Positions 1-12,400 of a DNA stretch of 64,000 bases are shown one piece after another (position 1 is the first letter of the stretch; the number at the start of each line of letters is the position of its first letter). The position numbers and the translations under genes were made by a program. The DNA comes from Camarhynchus parvulus. Taxonomy: Eukaryota > Chordata > Aves > Passeriformes > Thraupidae. Where the stretch lies: NCBI RefSeq assembly GCF_901933205.1, contig NC_044585.1, positions 2,356,001-2,420,000 on the forward strand, read 5' to 3'. The notes beneath the pieces are model-generated. The model searched no databases and was not told the DNA's origin. It was given only the letters and a program-made list of their open reading frames with translations.

Positions 1-264
1 TCATGTAGCATATTAACAGAGACACATCTAGGTGGAAAATGGGGCTGCAAGAGGAATGTCAGAGTAGGACAGATAATCTACTACCCTTCCATACTGATTG
101 ATTTACCTCAAGCATTTTTTAAACCACTTGTGAGAAGCTGAGATTCAACTTTAGATTATTTCCTTGGGGTAAAATGTGTTGCCAACTTTGGGTTGTTTGG
201 GAAGGATTCACACCCAAGCTATGTTTACATCACTTTGTCTGTATAATGTGTGTTTCTTTATTAG
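1..264 (+). other. CABIN1: End of the CABIN1 intron upstream of window exon 1
   Basis: AT-rich intron sequence that ends in the pyrimidine-rich acceptor tgtttctttattag at 251-264. Nothing else is recognised in it. Confidence 0.8.
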
Positions 265-418
265 ATCATAGACTGCAGCATGGCTGTCCAGGAAGAGCCA
301 AAAGAGCCCTATGTGTCCTCAGTGCTCCCATGGATTATCCTGCACAGGATCATCCAGCATGAGGAAGATGCTTTTCGATCCCTTTGCTGCCAGCAGCAGC
401 AGAACCAGGGAGAAGAAG
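265..418 (+). CDS. CABIN1: CABIN1 window exon 1
   Basis: The exon opens after the acceptor ttattag in phase 0 and ends with one base of a split codon before gtggat. It encodes [20 protein letters not shown] and continues to a Gln-rich stretch (four consecutive CAG codons) followed by Glu residues. The ATG at 280 is an internal methionine of the conserved block, not a start: the conserved residues IDCS lie directly upstream in frame and a splice acceptor precedes them. The following intron is only 230 bp. The donor gtggat lacks the usual +5 G and is fairly weak. Confidence 0.93.
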
Positions 419-3400
419 GTGGATTATTTCTTCACTTTTACATATTGCACCTGAGCTCTTTACCATCCAGCTCAGGAGTATAAGTAATAAAATATTTGTT
501 TGTTGTCTTACCTTGCTGGCTGAAGGGAGGAGAGGGCTATGCAAGCATCACTTTCCACCAGAGAGGAAGCTGATTGCCAGTTGAAGCATTGACTCAGATT
601 TAACTCAGTTCTGTGCTACTTTAATATTTACCAATTTCTGTCTTCCAGTGAGTCCTGATACCCCTATGTTGCCTTCTTCACTTATGCTGCTGAACACAGC
701 TCATGAGTATTTGGGAAGAAGATCCTGGTGTTGCAATTCAGATGGTGCTCTGCTCAAGTTTTATGTAAGTAGAAAATGTGGAATAACTGAGAATGATTCT
801 GACTGATCTCTGAAAATCATCTGGCCAAGCCGCATCTCAAAGCAGAAAACAAAGTTCAAAGTTAGATTGTTTATTGCCTTATCTTCATGTTAAAAATACA
901 CTTTTAAATCCACTTTCCAACTTCTCCCAGACAAATATATGAAAATTTCAGTCAGTTTAATCTGAATAGCAAAGGCTTGTTATTCCAGACCCTTTCCTAT
1001 TGGTCTGCTTCTGTCCTACTCCCCATTGTTCTCTGGACTTGCCTCACTGAGAAGAAGAATTGTTTTATTCTCTTTTTTCTCCTTTGTTTTGCTTCTTGCA
1101 CTTGTATTTTATTTTGTTCATGGGATTTGAAAGGGAAGTAGGAATAACCAAGCAGTTGGATAGTACTGTACATCATTCAGGAACTAAAAAAACTTGTTGT
1201 GTTACATCTTTAAAATTGCTGCTAAAATAACACAGTGGGATTCCATATTCATCTTGTCTCAGTGGTTCTAAATAAGTTGCTCACTTCACAGGACTGAATT
1301 TGTCAAGTGTTAGGTAGGGTTTGCACATTTCTGTGTACATAAATACTGTTTATCATGTAAAAAGAACATATTTAAACTTTCAGCCAAGAAAATTCAGTTT
1401 TGAACAGCTTGGTTGTTTGTTTCTTCCAAATCATAAGAGTAAAGATTTGCAGTCCATCAGCTATGCACAGTTACACAACTGGGATGCTCCTGATGGCTCC
1501 CACATCCTGTGGTGTTGCCTGGATTTGCTCTGAAGCTGTGATGCATTTAATTGTTTGCCTTGTTTGATTGTACCTACCTTGATTTTATACCACAGTCTGA
1601 AAAAACCAGCAATTCTATTGTTTTCATGTTATTAACTAAATATTATTTAAAATATACATCTAGAGTTCATGTTGAACAATGATGAGAATGAAGAATTACT
1701 TTAGCCCTCAATTTTCCTGTGTCTTCAGTCTGTTCTTTGCTCTGTTGTTCAGATGGGTGTGTTACATCTCATCTCATGTGCTCCAGCAATGGGTGTCTGG
1801 GCACTAATACTGTAGCATTATTAGATGAAAGGACTTACCCATTCATGGTTGACCTTTTTAAGATTATTCCTTGAGGTCTCATTGTTACACCAGAAAAGAA
1901 ATTTCCCCTGGTTAAATAGAATATTTCTATTTGTTTGCTCATTTTCTCTTAGTTCAGAAAGCCAAGTGTTTCCTGAGCAGAGCACTGGCAGCCTGGGACA
2001 GCCTGCCTGCTGGCAAATCTCAGATAATGTGATGCCATGGCATCCACTGGGCCCTCTACAGGGACATTTCAGTGGCACTTTGCAGATTCAGCTTGACTTC
2101 ACTGAGGTTTATTACCTTCAGCCAAGAGAAAATCGTGATTAGTTCTGCATGGAGCTACTCAGGAATCTCCTAATTTCCCTTCTCAGCACTCCCTGGAGCT
2201 TATTAGGCACAGCTCAGTGCCAGACCCCATCTACCTCTGCATTTGAGCAGTGGCATGTCCAGGACAGTAATTTAGACAGCTGGGAAGGATGGCACAGAGA
2301 GCCTGAGGGGTTCTGCAGGAGTCAGCTCACCCTGGCAGGGCTGCAGTGAATGAGCAGGGTTTGAACTGAGGCTGATTCAGGCTGGAACTATCAGATTATC
2401 TCTGTGTCCTGCTCTCCTCAGCCTCCCTGCTGTTAGGAGCATAATGCTGATGCACCTGAGCTGGCCCTGCAGGGACTCCAGAGGGTTTATTAGCTCAGGC
2501 CCTCCCTGTGCTTCGTGGAAATAGATGGGCTGTTCCCAGGCTCCAGCCTGCCCATGGATGTCGTGCCCTGAAGTGATGAGTCTGAACTGTGCCTGAAAAA
2601 TGTGCTGTACCCACAGCCTGGAGAGTGACACAGTATGGGCTGGGAACCTGGGCAAAGGACAGATGACAGAGAGCTGGCAGGGTATTTGCAGTGAGATCTT
2701 TGAAAATATCATCAGCTACTTCAAACAAAATGTTCCATTTTCACTGACAGAATTGCCAGCTTCTTAAACTAAAATATATTATAGTATTATTAAACACAAG
2801 AATTCAGTTTTCAGAGTTTTCAGAGACAAGAGGGTGTTGGAAGGATAGGGAAAGACAAAGATAAAATGGGATTAATTATTTGAAGAGAAAGGCAGCTTCA
2901 AGAATATGAACAGTGTATTTCTTAGATTAGTGTTAAATGGTCACCTTCTGTAGCTGAACTGTCTGCTCGAGGTCCTTATATTGCTTGTGGATGAATGTGC
3001 TGTGCAGGAGTAGGTGTTAATATTAATTAAGGCCTTTAGCAATAGTCTGAATTACTAGGAGCAATTCTGGATTTCTGCCAAGAGCTTGAAAGTTGAATAA
3101 TAACAAAGAAGATTGTTTTGAATGCTGTTCAAGTGAGAATTCTGTTACTGCTGTTAGATGTGCTTTTATTTGTAGCAGTAGGAATTGAAGGCTTTTGTTA
3201 CAGTATCCTCTGATGCTCTCTGTTTTTCTTCAGCTTATTTAGCTACCCTTTCTGTAAATTTCAGATGTTGATCACAAATTCATACAGGGAAAGTGCTGGC
3301 AATGAGGTGTCTGCTGGGACTTGGTATGAATGAGTCTGCTGTGGCTCCAGATGTCATTGAAATGCTTTCTAAGAATTGTCTTTGCTTTTCTTTTTCAGGC

Positions 3401-6400
3401 GTTTGGCTCTTAATAAACAGTACCTTGATCTTAGCACAGATATTTTAATCAGAAGAGAATCAGCATCTTCTATTTAATTCTAGCTCTTATAAATGAGCTT
3501 CATACAAGTAGAAAGTCAGATTTTTGCCTTGTCATGCAGTGTTTGTATTGACAGGAAAGCTTTGTGTAGGATCATGCATAAATAATTGAGTTTGAAGTCC
3601 TAGATGTTGAAAAATGAGAAATGGTCACAAATAAACATTTCTTTTTTAAATTGAAATTCTATAGTGGAACACATTGAAATTGAATCTTAAACTTCAGTGG
3701 TTGTGTGGGTCTTGATTTGGTTATGAAATAAATATCCAGAATACCCCTACACAGGTTATTCTTGGTGAGCATATTTTTACTGACCTTGAAATGTCTTCTG
3801 GGAATGTGTTCCTTTTGGGTTTGTTTTTTATGGAAGCTTAGTGAGAATTTTCAAAGAGTTACCTTTCTTCTTTTGGCATTCAGCTGCAGTTTTTATAATG
3901 AATGTCTTAAACTATCAGCATCTTCCAAAATATTCTACTGATGGGTGCTTTCTCTTGTGATGTTGAAGGTAAAGATAGCAACTTGCTACAGTGTTTAGTA
4001 ATTTGGGATCAATCCAGCCACTTTTCCTTGGTGTGTAGCCATCTGTGTGATACTGTTCATACTGTTCAATTCTGTAGTCCTTTTAGCCAGATTTTCATTA
4101 ACTCTCTCTCTTCTTTTGCTGCCAAGTCCTCTCCATCCTGCTTTTTTCATGCAGAGGAAATTGCTGGTTGTGAGTTAGGGCAGAAATTCTTCTGTACCTT
4201 TTCCTTATTCACGGTATTGATGAACTGTAGTTCACAGTTTTATTCACAGAAGCAGCTTGGTGTGTAGGGGAGAACTTTGAATGATTTTAAGTTTGAAACA
4301 TGAAGCTGATATTTAGCCTCATTTATTAAAGATAAGTGAATTAACATAGGAATAAAAATAAAAGCACTTCAGTGCTGCTGCAGTGCCATTGGAATGACTT
4401 GTGTGAGACCAGTTTACAGAAATACATGAGTAATACTGGGGAAATTTATTGTTATTGGGGAAAAATGCATGTAAAAATCCCTTAAAATCCCCTAAAGTTG
4501 TTTTCATCACCTGCCTTCAGCCAGCTGGGCAGCTCTCTGTGATCTGCAGGTGACCTTGTCCTTGGTGCTTGGCTTGTAGGTTCAGGTACTACAGAAAGAA
4601 CTTGCAGCTTCCACTTCTGAGGATACTCATCCATACAAAGAAGAGCTGGAAACAGCCTTGGAGCAATGTTTTTATTGTTTATATGGTTTCCCTAGCAAAA
4701 AAAGCAAAGCAAGGTATCTAGAAGAACATTCAGTACAGCAGGTAAGTTATGTCTTACCCAATGCCAGTGGAATATCCTGAACTGATGAAAGATGCATTCT
4801 TGTTTTGTTCTAATGCACTTTGATATATTTTGGAGAAAGATTACTTTTATTTCTTGTAAATTTTATGTATTTTACACATTATAGAGAAAAAAATAAAAAT
4901 CTTAATATTTTAAAAAATTATAAATATAACAAGTGGATTATTTTAAATGCTAGTCTTATCTTATAGTAGTTTGCCATCCTGAAAGTATTGAGAAATTGAT
5001 TTTATTAAGCTATCACTTTCCTGTTTTCAGCTGAGAAGAAGTTCAAGGTTGAGGAAAATTTAGAGAGGAAAAGTCAGCTTGAGAGAAGAAAGTTTTAGCG
5101 GCCAGCCTTGCAGTTTATGAAAGTGAAAAATGTCACAGTTAAAAGTTTGCAAGTACATTATGTTATCACTTATTTTGACATCTCTAATGGTAAATACCTG
5201 ATAGCTGTTTATGAGAAATGTGAAATTCAGTTGAATTTGGGAGAAGGGCAACTACAGAGTGTTTCTGGAAGAGGGTTGTAATGTTAAGGGAGGAAGAGAA
5301 AAATACAGGGCAGCAATACAACGTCCTGCCTTGAGAAACATCACTGGTTTTGTTCAAAAACCCCAGACTATTTTGCACTTCCCAAGTGCAAATGATCATA
5401 GAATTATCAATCAAAACCATTTTCATGCAAGCAACATGATTGTCTGGCTCTGTTGAACAAGCCTTTTAAAATACACAAATACTCTTACATTACTGTTCAT
5501 TGAATATTTGGAAATTTTGTGTGTTATATGTACATCTTACAGAGTGAAGATGAGAGAAAGGGGATAAATAAGAAAAAGGGAGGTATAAGGAGATTACCCT
5601 CTACAACTTCCTTGCATTTCAATGCAGAGCAAAATTAAAGGGTAAAGTTATAAGGGTAAAGCAATAAAAGGAGAAAAAACTTAGTCTAGCAGAAGAGAAC
5701 TGTCAATTATTTTGGGTATTTTTACTGCTTTCAAGAAAGAAAAATGAAGAGAAAATGAGGAGTAAATTCTGGAAGTAATTTTCTGTAGAGAGTTCAAAGA
5801 GGGGCTCAGAATTTTGTCTGGTTCCCATTTCATTAACTCTTCTTACTTGGCTCTGAAATGGAAGGGGCAGAGTTCTTCTCCATATCTTACCCATGATCTC
5901 AGTGTCATTCAGAATGTTTACAATTGATCCTTGCTTATAAACAATTTTTCTAAGCAAGTAGAATGAATTTATTTTTACTTTATTTTTACTTTAGTGACCT
6001 ACACTAAGTTACAGGAATATCTTTGTCTGTTAAATCAGTGAGCAGTGTATTGTATTTGTGAGCAGCATAAATTAATAGCACCTTTAGCTCTGTTCTTGGG
6101 AGGTTTAGTTTGGTTCCTGCTCAAGTAACGTGTACACTCCTATGAACTAGAAAGTCTATAGAAAACCATCATTAGTAGACCTGAATTTTAGAATTTGAAA
6201 TATTTTTTTCCCTTCTCATCTACCTCCCTCTTCAGGTTGATCTGACATGGGAAGATGCTTTGTTCATGTTTGAGTATTTTAAGCCTAAAACTCTTCCAGA
6301 ATTTGATAGTTACAAAACCAGTACTGTGTCTGCTGATTTGGCCAACCTTCTAAAGAAAACTGCCACAATTGTTCCTCGAACTGACAAGCCTATGCTGAGC

Positions 6401-9400
6401 CTGGAGACTGTATCTGCCTATATTGAAGGAGCATCCAGCAAGGTATAATTAATTGTTTTTTTAAAAAAATTTAATTGTAGGGAGTAAAAATTGGTGTTGC
6501 TGTTTTTATGTTGACTTTGAGATTATTAGTGGGGTGATTTATTCCATGATGTTGGGTTTTCTTGGGTAATTGCATTTAAATAAAATAAGAATGATCCCAC
6601 CAAAGCTTTTAGTCTTTGAATGGTAAAATATAGTCAGGATGAGATGTTCATTAGTGTTTGTAAGTGTTTTATCTGAAATGCTTTCAATGTCTTCATATTC
6701 AAAACCTTCATATTGTGTGATGAAAAGGCTGCTTCCTCTACAAGGAAGAAGCAAATGCTCATTTATTATGAACCTTTACCTGTCTGATTTTCAGGCACCA
6801 TCTCTCCCCGAGGGTGCAGACTATTCCCCACCAGTGGTGACTGAGCTGTATTATCTCCTGGCAGATTATCACTTCAAGAACAAAGAACAGTCCAAGGCCA
6901 TTAAATTTTACATGCACGACATTTGTATTTGTCCAAACAGGTCAGTATTTTGGAATCCTGCTGCATGTCCTTCATTCTTCTCACTTCTTTCAGCACTGAA
7001 AAGCAGACAACTGGTTTCAGGAATGAAAAAAAATCCCAAACAGCCAAAACCCCCACCTGCAATCCATTATCACAGGTCCATTGTATAATTAAGGGCATCT
7101 CTAAAACAACCCAACAGAGAAAACAAAACCCAAAACGTAGGGTTAAATATTTGATTGCTTTGAACTTAAACCAAAAAATGAAAGGGGGTGGGGAAGCTAA
7201 ATTGAAATAAAGAATAACTGTGAAGAATAAATTGTTTGTACCTTTTGTTCTTTGCTTTGGCATGTTCATGCATGATAAGGAGTGAAAAATATCCTCATTT
7301 GATAGGTAGCTATAGCACAAATGGCATCCTTTAGTGGATTAATTGCTTAGGCTGACCTCTTCCTAAAAGTGTTGATTTTGCTGCTAGAGAACTGCACAGA
7401 GAATACAAGTATTTAACTGATATTTAAACAAAACCACCTTGTTTCTTGATAATTTACAACTCACTGAAATACCATCAAGATTAAGCTCTCTCATCTTAAA
7501 AATAAAGCATGTTCTGAATATCAGTCTTCTAAATTAAACTAAATAACCTTTAAATTTACTGATTAAATATAGAGTTTGCATATTAGGTGTTATCATTTTA
7601 ATTCTCCTTGAAGTTGATAGATCAGGGTCAATGACAAAAACCCTAATTTGATAGATTTGAGACAAGAAAATTGTTTCTAAATCCAGTCACGTAACGGAGG
7701 CAAAAGGGAAGGTGAAGGCACAGAGCAATTTTAGATGTGAAATCTTCAGAGGAAATAGCTGTAGTTTAATGTTATTGCATCTTCTAGTCTGGGACTTGTG
7801 ACTAGCAAATGGCTAAAACTTTTGTTTAAAGGCAGATAAAGAAATTACCATTATCTCCCCCGAGCCAATTTTCTGCAGTTTTGATGTTCTAAAACTTAAA
7901 TTCAAAATAAATGAATGGAATGCATTTTTACTTTAATATGTGGCATTTTTTTTTGCTCATGAGATGCCTGATGTGGTAGCATAGTATTTTTGCCCCAGCC
8001 AAAGTAATTGGTACTTGTCTGTACTACAGTTCCTGTTCCATTCCCCTCAGGAATCTGATTATTGAGGTCACTTGACCTAGAAATGGGTTTTCAGTTGGAA
8101 TCAGAAGAAATTGCAGGTAAAAATATGAGAACATTATGGTGGTTGCCTTGGTGTTAAAATCATGGTAAAATTGAAAAGCCCAGAGCAGAGGAACCCTGGT
8201 GTTAAAGTGAGGTTCTGGAAACCACCCTTCAGACTGTGTTGTCAACAAACACAGGCTGGACCCTCAACAGTCCTTCAGGCAGAAATTACAGTTTTAGTTC
8301 ATCAGGATTTTCCTACTTGGATGCAATTCTGGCTTTATGAATTTTATGCTGGGAAATGATGATGATTATTCACAGTTGAGTCCAACAGCACAAGGTGTCA
8401 CAATGTCTGCTGGCCTGCAGGGTGACAACATTTTGACAGTGCTTCGTGGTTACTGAGAAAAAAAAACACTGGGAGTGCTGGCATTAGAAATACGAATATT
8501 CTGGCTTTGCACAGCAAATAAACCTGAATTTTTCATCTGTTTTCCATGTGTGACAGTTACTGGGGGCAGTGCATGTTAGGAAACCACTTTAAGAAAATCA
8601 ATATGATTTAGGCTGTACAGCTTGTGTTCCACTCTGAGGAGAGGAGGAAGTGCAGAAATCTGTTTTGTGTGATGAAAGGAGGAAAAGGTTGTAGATACAA
8701 GAAGGCACATCTTGTCTGTGTGTAGTGAAGTGTTCAGAGGGGAGTTTGTTCATGGGTTTAAGAGCCTGAGATGAGAGATGTGGGACTCCAGGTGGCTCTT
8801 CAAAATGCTGTTCATTGTAAAGAAGTTGTTTTACAGCAGTCTGTGGTCATGGGTGACAGAGCCACATGTACAGCTGCCAGCTACAGCTCTAGGCAAGCCT
8901 GAAGCCCCTTTAGTTCTGGTTACTGATACATTTTTCTTTCCTGAGCATCTTAATACATACCAACCAATCAGCATTATACACAATACCTTTCCTATTTCCT
9001 ATAGCCTATCATAACTACTCTCATTACCATATTATGGTCATTACTATCCAATCACATGAGTTAGTATGTTACAGTTTAAGCTTAAAGTTGTTTTTCAGTT
9101 TTCTTGCAGTGGAAAATTCTTAGACCTTTTTTCTACTTGCCACATTGGCATGTTTGTTTGCCTCTGGTATCTTTCTGCTTTTCCTAAGACCTATTTCTGC
9201 TTGGAAAAAACATATTTTTTGTTTGTGGTCAACATATCCTTTGCTCTAGTCATAAAACCCCCTTCCAACTCAACTTAACCTTTGCTTTTTTAGTTGTCCA
9301 CTAACGACTGGGTCAGCAATTTTCAATTTAGACATCTGTTATTCTTTTATATCAAAACTTTCTTCCATCTCTATACCATTCTCTACATTCAGAGAGCTTT

Positions 9401-12400
9401 CTGCCAAACATAGATACCTGTGACACTTTCTTGTCAAACTTTCACCTTTTCCAACAATGGGTTGTGTTCCTTCCTGCACAGGTTTGACTCCTGGGCTGGG
9501 ATGGCTCTGGCTCGAGCGAGCCGCATTCAGGACAAGCTGAACTCCAACGAGCTGAAGAGTGATGGCCCCATCTGGAAGCACTCCACCCCTGTCCTGAACT
9601 GCTTCAAACGGGCCCTGGAGATCGACAGCTCCAACCTGTCCCTGTGGATCGAGTACGGCACCATTTCCTATGCCCTGCATTCCTTTGCGTCCCGGCAGCT
9701 CAAGCAGTGGAAAACGGAACTTCCCCCTGAAGTGGTGAAGCAGGTGGGATTTAACACAGAGAGTATACAATTTTAAATATTTAAAATTAGGTTTTTGTCT
9801 TGGTTTGAAAAGACAAGTGTCTGCTAAGGAAGGCAGTGTTTCGCGGAGAAGGAGAAAAACAAGGAGCCTCCCCTGAAGTAGAAAAATGTAAACCCCCTTC
9901 CCTCCGAATTGTTATAAATTTGAAATTAAGCGTCTCTCAGGCAAAGATATGGGAGCAGGAACAACAGTTTATTTATTTACTAGGGAAAAAAAAAGGATAA
10001 AATAAACAATGCAGTAAACCAAAACAACACTGGCAGAGTCAGAACACAACCTGACACCCTGTGGGTCAGGGTATTGGTAGCAGTCTAATTGGAATTGTGG
10101 CTGCAGCTCTCCTGCAGTGTCAGGGGTGGTTCTGCTGGAGCAGGGATCCTGGAGAAGGGTGGAGTCTTCCCCTGAAGATCCAGTAGAAGAGGCAGCTGCT
10201 GTTCCTCTGGGCAATCCAGTGGAGAAACTGTCTTGCTGTCCCAGGATCTCAGATTATATCCAGGTAGGAATTCTTGGCTCCTCCCTCTGGGCTCACATCT
10301 CCCAATGGGATGCTGTAGTTCTTATCAGTCATGCAGTGACAATCAATAGCTGTTATCAGCAGATGGCTCCCCTGAGGGAGGATTGGGTGTGGAAGAGATA
10401 AAGAAAACTGCCCAATTAACAGAAGATAACTGCCACCTCTAACAGATGGCAAATAGAATACGTCTTGCCTTGCAATCTGGGACAGTTTTCTAACATAGTA
10501 AATGTTTAAATTAAGTATATACATGCTATATTCTTCATATGAGACTGTATGCTTATTTAGTAATGTTGAATATTCCAGTATTCATTTCAAATCTGGTAGT
10601 GTCAAGCAGCATTTGAAGGTGGGTTTTTTCCTTTCTTTTTCCTGTGTAAAATCATTTTGAGCCTAATCTTTGAATTATCTTTTGAAGGTGACACAAAATT
10701 ATTGTAACCTTCTGGAAAGGGGAATTGTATTTACCTTTCCTTTCTGTAAATGTCACGCAGTGTTTCCAGGAAAAGGTGAAATGCATACATATTGAAATAG
10801 TGAAGAGATCAGAAATTACTCTGATATCTGTGTCCACATGTCATCTCTTATATCTAAAGAATCCTCCCCTTTTTTTGTGGTTGTGGGCCATTTACCTAAA
10901 CAAAAGATCAAAGTGAAAAGATTGGTAGAATTTCCATTGAAAACATTGTTATGAATTCATTATCTCTTTCTGCATAAGGGAGGTGAAAAACATTATTAAG
11001 AAGTCTATTGCTAAACTAACATGAACAATTCTAAATACACTTTGACACTGATAAGAGTTGCTTGGGAAAATGTTTTGGTCTTTTTGGACCAGTGAACTCC
11101 ATTTCTGATTTAGTTATTCTGACTTCCAAATGTTACCTAGTCTGCAGCTGGAAGCACAATGAAAAAAAGGAAGTGTTGCTCTTGTGCTGTAATTTGTAAA
11201 GCTTTCAGTGTTTGAGCTACAGAGATCAGTGCTGGGAGCACCCTTTGCTTCTGGGAGATTTGCAGGAGGTGGTGAGTGTCAATCTGAGCTTCCTCAGCAC
11301 TGCACTAACACTGCACTTCCCACAGACACTTTCTTACCTGAGGACAAAGCTGATGTCAGCCTGTATTAAAAGTGAGCAAATAGTTTATTAAAGAGTATGT
11401 TTGAAATTACAGTCAACAATAGAGTTTTCTTCTGGAGGGTTATTGCATCCAACAGCTCTGAAATTAACTCCTCAGAAAATGAAGTTACTACATTTTATGT
11501 CTTTGCCCTATCAGAAGTTTGGTCTTATGGTCTCGCAGCCCCTTGGCAATGAGGGATTTGTTGAAGAATTTCAGGGATAGTGCTGGAATTACTTCATAGT
11601 ATCAGATAAAAGGAGCAATACAGAGCAGCCATCTGAAGTTGAGGATTAAATGAGAATGTTTATTTAGGACTATTTAAGTCTTCATTTTTTTTCAAGTGAA
11701 TATATTAAAAATGCATAATTTAGTAAGAAAAGCTCTGTTATAATAAAAGATAAATTGAAACAATTTCATCTCACTTCCACAGATATATCTCTTCAGGAAT
11801 GTGTTTCTCATACATAAAAACCTTATTCTTCTTTTCTTCTTACAGAATGTTTAGGAAAGGAAAGGTTATGTTTTAGTTCTTGGTTATAGCCACACAGCTT
11901 AAATTTATAAACTTCATTTCAAAGAGAGAAAATTACATTAATGCATCTTTTGACCTAGTTTTTTTACATGAATTTATTGGCATTTAGCTTTAATTTATGC
12001 TGCTGGTTTTAAATTTTTTTTTAACGGGTGGGGTGGGGAGAATATTCATCTCAAAATTAGATACATTGCAAGCAAGATGAAATACTTTTCTTCACAAATG
12101 AGAGTGGTCCATAGTGGCTTTAGCAGACTTCAGTTGCAGAACAAAGCAAATAATTTTTTTCTTTGAAGAGTTAAGATAATAAAAAAAAAAAGCACTAAAA
12201 AATTAGCCAAAAAATTCTACAACTGTGAAAAAGTGGTAGAATTTCTGTAGACATGAATATTGGGTTGTTGTTTTTCAGATTAATATTTATATAAATATAA
12301 ATATTTCTTCTGTCTTACTGTTTTGTTCTGGTTGTTTGTGCCAGCAGTCAATGGAGTGAACAAAACCCTATCCATAAACCCATTTTATGGGCAGTTGGGG

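Noticed and set aside
280..483. ATG at 280 considered as a CABIN1 start
   Set aside because: Conserved residues IDCS precede it in frame directly after a splice acceptor, so it is internal.
9339..9770. 143-codon open frame on the minus strand
   Set aside because: It is the shadow of conserved CABIN1 exon 6 on the opposite strand.
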